From contig JAANBB010000046.1 of the NCBI GenBank assembly GCA_014621425.1, forward strand, positions 1 to 64,000: DNA of 64,000 bases, given 5' to 3'. Below the pieces are notes generated by a model. That model was not told where the DNA came from. It saw only the letters and a program-made list of their open reading frames with translations, and searched no databases. This document shows, in pieces, positions 11,219 through 21,498 of this stretch; the first letter of the stretch is position 1; each line of letters begins with the position of its first letter. Source of the DNA: Cylindrodendrum hubeiense. Lineage: Eukaryota > Ascomycota > Sordariomycetes > Hypocreales > Nectriaceae. The position numbers were made by a program, and so were the translations under genes.

Positions 11219-12247
11219 TCAACCCTCCAACTCTTTAATAAATGCAGTAACCTGGTCTTTAGTCGTCGCCCATGACGTGACGAGTCGAACCACAGCCTTA
11301 TCATCAGGAACCTTTTCCCAAACATAGAAATGAAACTCGTTTTGAAGCTTCTCAATCAGGGCATTAGGTAGTATCGCAAATACCTGATTAGTCTCCGTTT
11401 CAGCCTCCAACTTGAGTCCCGCTTCCGTAATTCCTGTGGAAAGAAGCTGTGCCAGTTCGTTGGCATGCTTCGCCAAGTCAAAGAAGAGGTTTGAGCGGAA
11501 CATCTCTAGGAACTGGATTCCCAGAACCCGACTTTTGGCAAGGAGACCTCCGCGCTGCTTGACATGGAACGCAAAGTCCTCCGCTAGGGATTTGTTGTTG
11601 ATAACAATCGCTTCGCCGAGGAGCATCCCCACCTTAGTTCCACCAATCCAAAAGAGGTCCGTCAAGCGGGCGATGTCGGCGAGCGTGAGGTCGTTCTTTG
11701 CTGCTGAGAGAGCCGCTCCGATTCGCGCTCCATCTAGGAAGAGAAACAGGCCTCGCTTTTTGCACAGGTCGGATATAGCGGTCAGTTCGGCTTTGGTGTA
11801 GATGGTGCCCACCTCCGTGGCGTTGGAAAGATACACGAGTCGGGGTTTCGCCATATGAGGGTAGACTGCGTTCTTGTCCAGGGCATCCTGAATGCCTTCT
11901 GGCGTCAACTTGCCGTTCTCCTGGGTAACGACAATGATTTTATGCCCTATCGCCTCAATAGCGCCAGTCTCTCGGACCAAAATATGCCCAGTGCTCGCCG
12001 AGATGACGGCCTCATGTGGGCGCAAACAGTTTGCGATAGAGATAATGTTGGCGAGGGTGCCGCTGGCGACAAGATATATTGCCGCATCAGGAGACTCTAA
12101 CTTCTCTCTCAGACATGCTTTGGCCTTGATCGAGTACTCATCGTCGCCGTAGGGTTTCTGCTGTGAGAGATTTGTTTCGAGAAGCTTCTCCAAGATTTGT
12201 GGGTGCGCGCCTTCGCTATAGTCGTCTAAGAAGCTACCTGATGGCAT
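11219..12247 (-). CDS. L-threonine aldolase-like PLP enzyme (beta-eliminating lyase fold)
   Basis: A single-exon gene for a fold-type I PLP enzyme of about 340 residues, probably splitting L-threonine or L-allo-threonine (or a related beta-hydroxy amino acid) into glycine and an aldehyde. The evidence is the SGTLAN cofactor-phosphate region near residue 60, the FLDGARIG motif (Asp binds the PLP ring nitrogen) near residue 170, and GGTKVGM near residue 205, whose Lys forms the Schiff base. Length and order match the bacterial and fungal low-specificity threonine aldolases. I start at Met 12247 (MPSGSFLDDYSEGAHP), since the substrate-side motif begins there; the frame extends to 12316. A RidA gene lies just upstream on the same strand, which makes sense because RidA clears enamine by-products of PLP enzymes. 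D-threonine or phenylserine aldolase activity cannot be excluded. Confidence 0.85.
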   Translation of the reverse strand: MPSGSFLDDYSEGAHPQILEKLLETNLSQQKPYGDDEYSIKAKACLREKLESPDAAIYLVASGTLANIISIANCLRPHEAVISASTGHILVRETGAIEAIGHKIIVVTQENGKLTPEGIQDALDKNAVYPHMAKPRLVYLSNATEVGTIYTKAELTAISDLCKKRGLFLFLDGARIGAALSAAKNDLTLADIARLTDLFWIGGTKVGMLLGEAIVINNKSLAEDFAFHVKQRGGLLAKSRVLGIQFLEMFRSNLFFDLAKHANELAQLLSTGITEAGLKLEAETETNQVFAILPNALIEKLQNEFHFYVWEKVPDDKAVVRLVTSWATTKDQVTAFIKELEG

Positions 12248-12953
12248 TTTGTAATCGGTAAAACGAGAGTTAATATTTATTGGGTGAGAAAGAGAGTTTA
12301 TGGGCAATAACGGCACCGAAGAGAGGCTGTAGGTATTGATAAAGTGCTATGCGAACACGGCAGCGATAACCGAGGGGAACATGTTAAGCTTTTATCTAGC
12401 GTTCTAGAGCATTGGTCCCATATAATTCTACATTACTAAGGATTGTTTCAAGCTACGCCATTGGACATATCGATAGTGGGACTAGGTATTTGGATCCGCA
12501 AATATGGCACGCGTAAATCCTCCTCTCAAGGCCGCCAGTTGACAGCTGGGGCTCCAGTTGTAAGCGTCAACGTGCACGTTTAACTAAGCCCAAATTGGGA
12601 AGAGGTTAGATAGGGTGAATTGAGTTCGAGCTTAAGAGCGGTGAGGATCTCGGAACCGCGCGGCGTTAATTGATCACAGTACATTTTCGAACGTCACAGC
12701 ATGGGCCCTGTGGGATGCGGAGTATCTGAAAGGCCTGGATCCACTAGCACTAAAATCCAACGGTGGAGTGATGTAACGCCATCATTAGTTAGTTTTCTTT
12801 CCATTTTGTGTTTCCATATGTCAGGATGATGTATAGCCGTCGGATGTTGAACTGACGAGGGAGCTATGAAGCGGGAGGGTGGAATAACAAGCTTGGTAAC
12901 ATTTATGAGGTTGAGAGCAACCTCATATCCTCTATATCCAACAATACTATGAA

Positions 12954-13447
12954 TTACGATCGGAAAGCGGTGCATTCCATCTCAACATCAGCCCCGATGG
13001 GCAATTCCTTCACAGCGACGCATGTGCGAGCCTGAAATATCTCATTAGCTGCTCTTCTAGTCACTGGAAACGGTAGTGAGACTCACTGGCAGCACCCCAG
13101 GGAAGAAAGGCTTGTACCCCTCGTTCATGGCTCCGAATTTGTCTATAGACAGAATATAGACATTGATCTTGAGAACATTCTCCAAGCTGGAGCCAGAGGC
13201 CTCGAGGATATGAGTCAGGTTGTTCAGAAGTTGAGTCTAAGGAGAGAAAATGTCAGCAAATAACCCATCGTGGGACATGATTTGGACGAACCGTCTGGCT
13301 TGTGACACCGCCATCAACGAGACTGTTGGTCTTAGGGTCTAAGCCCACCATGCCGGAGCAGTAGACCATGTCATTGCGGACAATGGCCTGGGAGAACAAT
13401 GAGATAGGGGCAGGAGCCTTGTCGGTGAAGATTGCTTGCTTAGACAT
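12954..13447 (-). CDS. RidA/YjgF/YER057c-family enamine deaminase
   Basis: Three exons (13292-13447, 13087-13236, 12954-13031) all join in phase 0 and give 127 residues, the normal RidA length. RidA proteins hydrolyse enamines/imines such as 2-aminoacrylate to keto acids. Relatives act in set pathways as aminoacrylate or 2-aminomuconate deaminases. Visible marks are YCSGMVGLDP near residue 29, the conserved Arg in ARTCVAVKELP near residue 104, which binds the carboxylate, and the C-terminal VEMECTA with the conserved Glu. Intron 1 has an unusual GTTCGT donor; intron 2 has GTGAGT. Two exact copies of the 12-mer AAATTTGTCATC lie 118 and 398 bp before the start codon. These are shared with the tautomerase and hydrolase genes to the right, so this gene is probably co-regulated with them. 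Confidence 0.88.
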
Positions 13448-13564
13448 GATGGCTTGAAGGAATTGAAATGAGGATTTGATGTGAATCCTTGGGTAGGCAA
13501 GTGCTTGAGTTATCAACAATGTGGGAAGAAGAGGGTGAACATATACAGGAAGGGTAGAACCCCC

Positions 13565-13576
13565 AAATTTGTCATC
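13565..13576 (+). promoter_or_regulatory. AAATTTGTCATC motif, copy 1
   Basis: Exact 12-mer, 118 bp before the start of the minus-strand RidA gene. It is one of six identical copies confined to 13.5-21.9 kb. Binding by a pathway-specific regulator is inferred from this distribution. Confidence 0.65.
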
Positions 13577-13844
13577 GGGCTGTTATTTTCCCTTCCATGT
13601 ACCAATAAGCTGGCCCAGGGTGAGAGTGGCCGAACAATGATGCCTCGTGGTGCCACGATCTAGTTGAGGGGTCACTTGGTCAACCACAGCAAGCCGGTTC
13701 TATCCGAATCGACTGACTCGAGCCATGGGTCCATCATGTCGTTACGCCCTTCGTACCACCAATGCGTCATTAAATACAATTACCATGGTTATCACCACAC
13801 CCCTTCAATCGATAATCGCCGATGTCGCTACGTCTGTGACCAAC

Positions 13845-13856
13845 AAATTTGTCATC
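13845..13856 (+). promoter_or_regulatory. AAATTTGTCATC motif, copy 2
   Basis: Exact 12-mer, 398 bp before the RidA start. The match with the copy at 16406 extends downstream (CCATGTTG versus CAATGTTG). Confidence 0.6.
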
Positions 13857-14811
13857 CATGTTGCCCTCACACCAGACCTTTAAATTGGTCATCAAGCATT
13901 GGAGAAGCTCTCTACGGCAATTCACACCAACTTTAGACACCGGTCACTGTTTGCGAATGATGGAGTCAATCTCAATCAGGGTAAGTCGACTTGTAAGTTT
14001 AATGCGACCAATTGACTAATTTATGTACCAGTAGCTTGGATCTCGTCCACGCCCCGTCAGGGACACACTACGTTATTAGCAGGAGAAAGCCAAGGCTCGC
14101 CCTAGCAGCCTCATCCGGTCAACGCCTCCGTGTGTTGTATTTTATGTGATCGTTCGCAATTAACAATTGGTGCGGTCATCTCTCCCAACCTCTCACGACG
14201 AAGATAAACCCCTCTAGGGGGGCCAATGTATGTTTATGCAATGATCTACCCTACACAGTTCATCCACAATCCCGTTCGCCAAAACCAACCGCTGATTAGA
14301 CCCATGAATATTTAAGGTGATTTTAATTCATGGAGAAACTTCAAGAAGACCTAAGTCTTCAAGAGAATAACCCGAAATGAATCGGTCAAGATTGCGGAAA
14401 GCTGCGAGGACACTGTTCGGCTGTGGGCACACGAGCTTTACGTCAACAATTTCCCCAACTTTCCTTCAATACAATGTGTGTGCATCACCTATGATTTGAG
14501 GTAGAGTTGTTACTAATATTTCCATCTCTATGTAATTTTCTGGTTCCGAGCGAAGATAAATCGCCGTGGTTGGCACGCACATTCTGGCGGGGGTCAGGTG
14601 ACGCAGTGGTTTGGACACGCGAATGGCCCTGACTAAGCACCTATGGTTCCGAAAAGTCATATTACAAATCAGAGGCGCAACGGGTGTGGAAAATTGCGAC
14701 ATGCCATTCTCCTTTTCGTCCTGAGTGAGAGTGTGTCATCCATCCGTCGTAACTTCGCTCCAAGATATCAACCACACCGCCCCAGCCCGCCTGATATACT
14801 ATTTATCCTCC
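13857..14811. other. Intergenic region between RidA and the PHD-finger gene
   Basis: No supported gene. Short frames on both strands lack domains. The stretch next to 14812 is presumably the promoter of the PHD/coiled-coil gene. I see no copy of the 12-mer in it, unlike its neighbours. Confidence 0.4.
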
Positions 14812-16034
14812 ATGTCGGCTGCTTCGGGGGACCGCAACAGCCGCAGTAGTGGTGAGCCTGCAGTGAAGCGTCCGCGGTTGAAAGCGCCCAGTACCCGGAG
14901 TCGCCGCACTGGCACCGAGGCAGTGGCCGATTCCATTACCGCGGTTGTGCAGGAAGCCACAGCCCGAGATGGAACACAAAATTCTATATTAAATACCGCG
15001 CCCTCGCAGCCGCAGCTAGGTCTTCTCGATATTCCACCATACGTACCGGGGGAGCCCATCACTGTAGCGTTGGCAAGACATAAAGCCTGGAAAAGTGAGA
15101 TAGTCCTGTCCCTACAAAAATCCCATAGTGCTAACACCGGCACCATTTAGAAGTCGGGGCACCGCACGATACGGTCTGCCTCACATGTAAACTGCCCGAT
15201 AATCTTGAATACTGTGTCAGCTGTCGACTATCTTTCCACGAAGCGTGTAAGCCCAAGAATGGGTCATTCTCGCATCAGGTAGCCCAGCACTGGCACTGTG
15301 GCATATGCGTGGACAGAAAATGGCACCTTGAGGCGCCTCCCATCACGCCTCCGGCATCACCTACTCTCACCCCGATTCAAGATGCAAGCCAGAATCGCTG
15401 GCAGGCCGTTAATACACAAACATCACAGCAGGCGGAAGCCGCGGATTCCGAGGGTCGCCCTCATCTTAACCAAAACGCTGCATTAGGGAGAGCAATAACC
15501 AACGAACCCCAGACTGAGATTGCCCCGTCAACATCTCAAGCCCAACCAAGAGTGCCGGCGCTCCCCGCCCCCAGCAACGCTGATCACGCATCCACGTCAT
15601 CAGCAACAGATAAACAAGACACGGTATCGCGGTCTATACGACAGCGGAAATCTAAATTTACTACGTTGGCCACGGATGTGGATTCTGCGCTGCGGACATT
15701 ATACTGCGAGCTGGAAACCACCTCCGTGCTGCGAGGCCGCGTTTCCGACCTCGAGTCTCAGCTATCCCAACAGCGGCAAGAACTGAACATTCGCCAGAAT
15801 GAGCTACTTCTGGCGCGAAAAATGGCCGACATGGCACGAGTATCAACTGGCGAAATCACGAAGCTTAGGGCTGAGGCGGCTGGCAAAAAGGCTGCCGTCG
15901 AGGAGGCAGATGCTTTAAGGGCGGAGAAACAAACGCTCGAGAAGGAGCTCGAGGCCTCCCGGACGCAATTAAGCATCGTGACCCAGTCGTTCCAGGAGTT
16001 GAAGAAGAAGTTATCTGCATTGATTGGCGATTAA
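14812..16034 (+). CDS. PHD-finger-like protein with C-terminal coiled coil
   Basis: Two exons (14812-15094 and 15151-16034; 56-bp intron, GTGAGA donor, GCTAAC branch site, TTTAG acceptor) give 388 residues. The N-terminus is basic and disordered with a likely nuclear signal (VKRPRLKAPSTRSRR). Residues about 107-160, formed only by splicing, contain C-x2-C, C-x2-C, H-x2-C and W-x-C-x2-C in the order of a C4HC3 PHD finger (CLTC, CVSC, FHEAC, HWHCGIC). A Ser/Thr/Pro-rich linker follows, then about 115 residues of heptad-rich helix (LESQLSQQRQEL … LEKELEASRTQL), clearly coiled coil. PHD fingers usually read histone tails, so a chromatin-linked role is plausible but not shown. It lies inside the tautomerase group, yet has no nearby copy of the shared 12-mer. 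Confidence 0.7.
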
Positions 16035-16405
16035 CCGCGTGTAATCTTTTGGCATTAATAGACCTAGTGTTGGCTTTGAAGTTAGCAAGCCAGAGTTAGA
16101 GGCTAAAGTCGCCTGTGTATGTGGTACGTGCGGGTAATTGGCCTTCTTCAGAGCCTGTTTTGATGTTGAAATGGCAATCTGCTTCTCAAATCTTCCGGGT
16201 ATGTGCTGTGAAATGTGTCATGGGGAGTTCTGGTCATTCTATTAACTTGCCAATGGCCGGCAGAATGTCATTGCAGATTAACGCCTGCATTTCCACTATC
16301 GATACAGCCCTCTTACTGTCAAAATTATCACGAGGAGTGCGATTATTGGCGCCCTGGTCAGTGTCTTGATGCCTACGTCCCACTCACATGGACCCGCTTT
16401 ACCTT

Positions 16406-16417
16406 AAATTTGTCATC
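16406..16417 (+). promoter_or_regulatory. AAATTTGTCATC motif, copy 3
   Basis: Exact 12-mer, 487 bp before tautomerase A. It is the first of three copies in this promoter. Confidence 0.62.
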
Positions 16418-16576
16418 AATGTTGTATCCACTTCTTCAACTCGCCGTGGATAAGCGACTTTGTCCATGACGTGTTCAACTACGGCAGTGTGTTTTAGTTA
16501 ACCTAGCTTATGCCCTTGGATATTCGACTGATACCCCTCTTTTAACTAGCCTGTCGCTTGCTGCGCCCTTCAGGTC

Positions 16577-16588
16577 AACTTTGTCATC
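16577..16588 (+). promoter_or_regulatory. AACTTTGTCATC, near copy of the motif
   Basis: Eleven of twelve bases match the shared motif, and the following CAC is the same as after the copy at 16750. It lies 316 bp before tautomerase A. Confidence 0.5.
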
Positions 16589-16749
16589 ACATATGCACAC
16601 TCCCCTTCTCCACAGTTGTGGACGTCCGGCAGTTTGACGACGAGGTGTTACGATATCGGCGTCGAATTCGACCTCGGTTAGATACCAAGACTGAATCAAC
16701 TATGCCTTAGGCCGCTTGTAACCTTGTTCCCAATGGCGGGATGTGCCCT

Positions 16750-16761
16750 AAATTTGTCATC
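16750..16761 (+). promoter_or_regulatory. AAATTTGTCATC motif, copy 4
   Basis: Exact 12-mer, 143 bp before the tautomerase A start codon. A TATAAAG-type box follows at about 16807, so the copy is at a usual upstream-activator distance. Confidence 0.65.
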
Positions 16762-16892
16762 ACATCCAGCCCGTCGCGCCGCTTGTACATCGACCGTACA
16801 TTGGATATAAAGAGCCTTTGATAACGGCAGAGCTAGTCCATTGACACACAGAACTCGGACTAGACGTATTCAAGTACAGTCTAGCAGCCACA

Positions 16893-17449
16893 ATGCCTCT
16901 TTACGAGTTTGAGCATGCCATCCGCCTGACTGTCACTCAGAGGCAGGCGCTTGCCAGTGCAATCACCGACTACCATGCCCTCACCTTCAACGCTCCCCGT
17001 TTCATCGTCAACTGTCGATTTGTCGATGTCTCCCAAGGGCCATTGTCGAACACCTTTGTTGGTGGCCAGCCATCCCAGATCAACCGCCTGTTTGTTAGTC
17101 TGCGGAGCGGCACAGGCCGAACCCCGGCACAACTGCAGGGCCTGTCCGACAAGTTGGAGTCCATATGGGATGAAGTCGTGGGCAAGGGACCCCGTGAGCA
17201 AAGGTTGAGGGGAATCTACATCAAGGGGACGCTGGACGCGGCAAAGGAAGGAGGTTTCCACCTGCCAATGGTAAGCATTATTCTCAACCGAAGTACACCG
17301 ATTGTTCTAACGACACGCTCTAGCCTGGACACTTTGAGCAATGGGTCAAAGATAACACGGAGGAGTTCAAGAAGCTGGCTGCTGCTGGTGACCCTGATTT
17401 CATCCAGCTCGTCAAGGAGATTAGAACTCGCCCTGTATTCCAGAAGTGA
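16893..17449 (+). CDS. Tautomerase-superfamily protein A, cis-CaaD-like
   Basis: Two exons (16893-17270 and 17324-17449; intron GTAAGC…CTCTAG, phase 0) give 167 residues. The family uses an N-terminal Pro, freed by removal of Met, as general base or acid. Members tautomerise keto acids or hydrate activated acrylates, such as cis-3-chloroacrylate, to malonate semialdehyde. Seen here are Pro after Met (MPLYEF), a His near residue 27 (DYHALTF), Arg in FVSLRSGTGRT, Tyr in RGIYIKG, Glu in AAKEGGF and the late LPMPGHFEQW stretch, in the order of the cis-CaaD catalytic set. The true substrate is unknown and need not be halogenated. Three copies of the 12-mer precede it. It is a paralogue of the gene at 20624, with the same intron position and the same 126-nt last exon. 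Confidence 0.85.
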
Positions 17450-17624
17450 TAGTATGGAATCCTTTCACGGAGGGCTCTGTATTGATTAGTTAATTTGATC
17501 GATTCGGTGTATATCTAGAAATCTCACTGCCCTCGGCTCTCCCGGGCTCTCCTGTGATGCGCCTGGAGTAGATAACCATCCCAGAAAATTTAGATAGCGA
17601 ATAGCCGCTACGTAAAAGCACACT

Positions 17625-17636
17625 GATGACAAATTG
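17625..17636 (-). promoter_or_regulatory. Near copy of the motif, minus strand (CAATTTGTCATC)
   Basis: GATGACAAATTG on the plus strand matches 11 of 12 bases in reverse orientation. It lies between tautomerase A and the sphingolipid methyltransferase, 783 bp before the latter's start. Confidence 0.45.
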
Positions 17637-18418
17637 ACCATCGAAGGCGTCGCGACTAGCCTCACCTCTAGGTCTAACGCTATTTCGGATTTAATGGATG
17701 CATTAATTAGCGAGTGCTAGATCCGATCAACTCCATCACTTATCGCAATCACAATGATACGTTGCTGAGCGTATGCTTCATGCTAACTCTTGTGATGGCT
17801 AATCATCTCGACAGTGACTCTATGATGCTAAACTTGGAAGCCCTGGAATATCTTATCAACACCACGGAGCCAAGCCCTTCGGCTGTCCGCGGACTGCCGG
17901 GAAAACGGTGTGTTGCGGGGTGGTTATTCTGAACAAGGCCCATTTTTGACCTGCGGGAAACAGGGGTAACGGGCTCCGGGATCGGATACGCGGATCCCAG
18001 GGGTCTCCTATATTCATTCCAACAGATGGCCAACCGGGAATTTTGCGCATCGGAACAGTGGACCATTTTGGGTCTTGGATGTGCGGCTGTGCTTTGTAGC
18101 CGCGGTAACTAGTCCACTAAGATTGATTAAAATGGTTGCCTATGTCCCGCTCCCGGTAGAGCAGGGACGGTATTTGGGAGCCTGGAGTGGAAATATGTTC
18201 GTATTGATGCAGTAGTTCAAGACAGCCACATTAGGGTTAGTGTTTCAGCTCTTAAACGGGTGCCTGACGGACCATCCCTGTTGCTTACGTAGGTAGCTAC
18301 ACGGCTTGTCTCAACCCACAAAAGCTGTCCTACAAGAACTAGCTGAACAACTTAACAATCACTAGCATCATCATCCTTCCAATTCTCGAGCCATTGGTAT
18401 CGGGTACTTGAAGCAGTT
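17637..18418. other. Intergenic region before the methyltransferase
   Basis: No supported gene. Short frames at 17714-18066 on both strands have no domain. The region probably holds the methyltransferase promoter and 5' leader. Confidence 0.35.
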
Positions 18419-20316
18419 ATGAAAAAACTCGCCCCTGTCCATGACAAGGACTTTGAGTTCATCGAGACTCCCAAGTTCACCCAGCCTAACTTTGATGAGT
18501 TGAAGAACTACAATGTCTCTACTACGAGGGTACGTAACGCTCAAAGTTGTTGTCGGGCTTCTTTGGAGCTTATGGTGGCTTCAATTGGTCCCAATCCCCA
18601 TTGGGTTTATCAGGGCGCAATTTCCACGATGCAATTGATACTCTCCGGATGCAATTGATGCTCGCCCGATGGAATTGGTCTCAAGGTCAATCCCCAGGTC
18701 AAATCAAGTGTTAACCAATATTCCCTCACAGTCTCCCGCCATCAAGAATGCCCCCCTTCCCGCTGACGGAGCCGGCTCCGATACCTTCTACAACCCCGCC
18801 CTCTTCGCGATCCTTATCTTCGTTCCCCTGAGCCTGAGCTGGTCGGCTGGAGGGGGCTTTATCACGGCCGTCTTCATCGCCCTCATCGTCGATCTCCCCT
18901 TGCTCGCCGCCTACTGGCTGGTTGTGTCTACCATCAGCCCTCGCAAGACCGAGAAGGCTCGCTTGCCTGGTCGCCCCATCGAATACTACCTCGACTTCAA
19001 GAAAGATTCCGACCGTTTCAGATACCGTGGCCGCAATAAGATCCCGTTGGAGACGTTTCACGAGATGTACTTCGATGGTGATGTCGATTTCAAGGGAGAT
19101 CCTCTTGAAGTCCTTGAATACCGACACGATTGGGCGAGCTTCCGGTTCACTATCGGTCTTATCAGGTACTTCTTGTTCGGCATGATGCCTGAGGTTATAA
19201 TGCACACTCGCTCACAGGGTATGACAAACTCTTGCTCGGATATTATTGCAATTGGCTGACATGGTGAAGATGAGGAGCAGGTTCGCGACCACTACGACCG
19301 CGGTGACGACTTCTACGCTTGGTTCCTCGGCCCCCGAATGATCTACACTTCAGGCCTTATCTCAGATGTCAACAGGGAGGAAACTCTAGAGGAACTCCAG
19401 GACAACAAGTTGGCCGTTGTGTGCGAGAAAATCGGTCTTACGAAGGGAGATACTATGCTGGATGTTGGCTGCGGTTGGGGCACCCTCGCCCGCTTTGCCA
19501 GCGAGAACTACGGCGCCCATGTCACTGGAGTCACCCTCGGTAGAAACCAGACTGCATGGGGAAACAGTGCCTTGGCCAAGGTCGGCATCTCTGATGAACA
19601 GAGCAAGATTCTCTGCATGGACTATCGCGATATTCCCGTTTCTAAGGATGGTGGTGTTGGCTATAAGAAGATCACCAGCCTTGAGATGTCCGAACATGTC
19701 GGTATCCGCCATTTCTCATCCTTCCTGGGTCAAATGTACAGCCTACTCGATGACGATGGTGTCTTCTTCTTGCAGTACTCTGGTCTACGCAAGTCGTGGC
19801 AATACGAGGACTTGATCTGGGGCCTATTCATGAACAAGCACATCTTCCCTGGCGCTGATGCATCAACTCCACTGGGCTGGGTCATCGATAAAGCCGAGGC
19901 TGCTGGTTTTGAGATCAAACAGGTCGATACCGTGGGTGTCCACTACTCCGCCACCTTGTGGAAATGGTATCGCAACTGGCTCGGAAACCGCGAGAAGGTG
20001 GTGGCCAAGTACGGCGAGCGATGGTACCGCGTAAGCAACCCAATGCACAGACAAGATGCTGCGACATTTAAACAACTTTGCTAACCTCGGAATGCAGATC
20101 TGGACATACTTCCTCTCTATCTCGACCATTACCTCCCGACAGGGCGGCGCCACCTGCTTCCAGATCACGATGGTCAAGAACATCAACTCGACCCACCGCA
20201 TCGATGGCGTTCCCACCCAGTTTGCTCTCTCTGGCGCTCAAGACAACTGCAAGGTTGACATGAAGGCCTGGGCCGCCAAGAACAATGTGTCTACGCCCTC
20301 GGAGTACCTTTCTTGA
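18419..20316 (+). CDS. mts1: Sphingolipid C9-methyltransferase
   Basis: Four exons (18419-18529, 18732-19218, 19270-20030, 20098-20316) join in phase to 525 residues. The enzyme adds the C9 methyl branch to the sphingoid base of fungal glucosylceramide, using SAM at the ER. Evidence: two membrane helices near residues 55-105 (ALFAILIFVPLSLSW; AVFIALIVDLPLLAAYWLVV), the family stretch HYDRGDDFYAWFLGPRMIYTSG before the SAM site, motif I DVGCGWGTLARFA, then SLEMSEHVG and the cyclopropane-synthase-like C-terminal half. The part before SPAIKNAPLPADG is a separate first exon whose sequence differs from what I expect of the conserved copy, so this may be an extra paralogue. It sits between the two tautomerase genes; one reversed near copy of the 12-mer lies upstream. 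Confidence 0.88.
18628..18680 (+). repeat. Imperfect ~20-bp tandem repeats in methyltransferase intron 1
   Basis: Three units of the type (C/G)GATG(C/G)AATTG(A/G) start at about 18627, 18647 and 18667, spaced 20 bp apart, inside the unusually long (202 bp) first intron. Related CAATTGGT/CCAATCCCCATTGGG inverted pieces precede them. The function is unknown. Confidence 0.5.
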
Positions 20317-20623
20317 GGAGGTATACAGGTGTGTCACAAGTGTCCAATCCCCCGGTCGCACCGACAAGGGGATTGCGATTTTTGAGAGTGTGCAAGGCGA
20401 GCCTTAGTCATGTTGAAACGTGATAGTATTGATGGTAATGGAGGATGTATTCAACAACAAGGAGACGCAATTCACCTGCCTCGGCGTTCAACATGCCGAG
20501 GATGCTATGCTATAGCAGTGAGTGTAGTATTATAGTACTTGGGAACATCGCAATAAAGAATTAGACGTGTGCTGTGCGCATGTCTTCTGCAAGATCAACC
20601 CAAATCCGTGTGATACGACAGCT

Positions 20624-21184
20624 TCAACCCATCAACTCGGGCCTAGCTCTGAGTTCCGCAATCAAGTCTTGGAAGTCTTCATCACCACTGTTTGCCCTCT
20701 GCTGGAATGAGGGAAGGTTTTCCCGAAACCAAGCCTGCTCCATTCCCGCCTGAATCACGTTAGAGTCATGTCCATCTTTAATGTCGCATACGCCTACCTG
20801 TGGAATAGCAATCCCCTCTTCCCTTGCTACTATGCCTGGCACAACAAACACTGCCTGCAAGATCTTGGGGTTGCCAGGTCCAATATCGGACTCCTTCCTG
20901 CCTACAACATCATCCCAGATGGCCTCAATCTCCTTGGCTAGCTTTGCGAAGTCATCGGGGCTCCGGCTAGAGCCACCCCGCACATGGGCAAAGATTCGAT
21001 TGGTATTGGTCTTGCGCTTCCCACCGTACCAGTACTCTTCGTCCTTGATGGGGGAAAAGCGAATGTTTACGAAGAGGGAGGGGGTGTTGAACATGGTGCA
21101 GTGGAGCGTGGTGATGCGTTCAGCCAGAGCTTCCCGGCGAACGGGGGTGAAGGCGTACGTGTGGGAAATATCGTAGAACGGCAT
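20624..21184 (-). CDS. Tautomerase-superfamily protein B, cis-CaaD-like
   Basis: Two exons (20798-21184 and 20624-20749; 48-bp intron GTAGGC…TTCAG, phase 0) give 170 residues. The intron is a multiple of three and open, so a naive frame reads through it (186 codons), but the paralogue's intron is at the same place and in the same phase. Pro follows Met (MPFYDI). Arg occurs in IFAHVRGGSSR, and the AREEGIAIPQ…W stretch parallels the cis-CaaD acid/exit region. The Tyr seen in paralogue A (GIYIKG) is replaced here by Phe (AVFVVPG), so the two enzymes may act on different substrates or steps. It is divergent from the hydrolase at 22015; two exact copies of the shared 12-mer lie in the 830-bp region between them. 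Confidence 0.83.
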   Translation of the reverse strand: MPFYDISHTYAFTPVRREALAERITTLHCTMFNTPSLFVNIRFSPIKDEEYWYGGKRKTNTNRIFAHVRGGSSRSPDDFAKLAKEIEAIWDDVVGRKESDIGPGNPKILQAVFVVPGIVAREEGIAIPQVGVCDIKDGHDSNVIQAGMEQAWFRENLPSFQQRANSGDEDFQDLIAELRARPELMG

Positions 21185-21486
21185 TCTGAGTTATATTCAC
21201 GCTGCGGTGCAGATGATGGAGGAATTAGGCCGAAAACACCTTTGCACAAATATTTATACGTCGATTACGCGTTTGCACTGCCCGGCCACTGAAACCTATC
21301 GTACGTATGCATGGAGATACCCCTCATCCTCACTGACATGCATTAAATTGGTCAGCAACACACGCATGGCTTCTCGTTATTCCATCCAATAGAATTGCCC
21401 ACAATGGGATGGCTTGATTGGGCTAAGTGTCATCCTCTCGCCCAAGTTCAACAAACTTGTCGAGCGGGGTTCCGGAAAGCCCGGTT

Positions 21487-21498
21487 AAATTTGTCATC
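21487..21498 (+). promoter_or_regulatory. AAATTTGTCATC motif, copy 5
   Basis: Exact 12-mer in the divergent promoter region, 303 bp before tautomerase B and 517 bp before the isochorismatase-like gene. Confidence 0.63.

Noticed and set aside
18726..19205. 159-codon minus-strand frame
   Set aside because: Antisense shadow of the sphingolipid methyltransferase exon 2.
20750..20797. Uninterrupted 186-codon reading of tautomerase B
   Set aside because: The 48-bp piece has donor, branch-like and acceptor sites, and the paralogue has an intron at exactly this place and phase.
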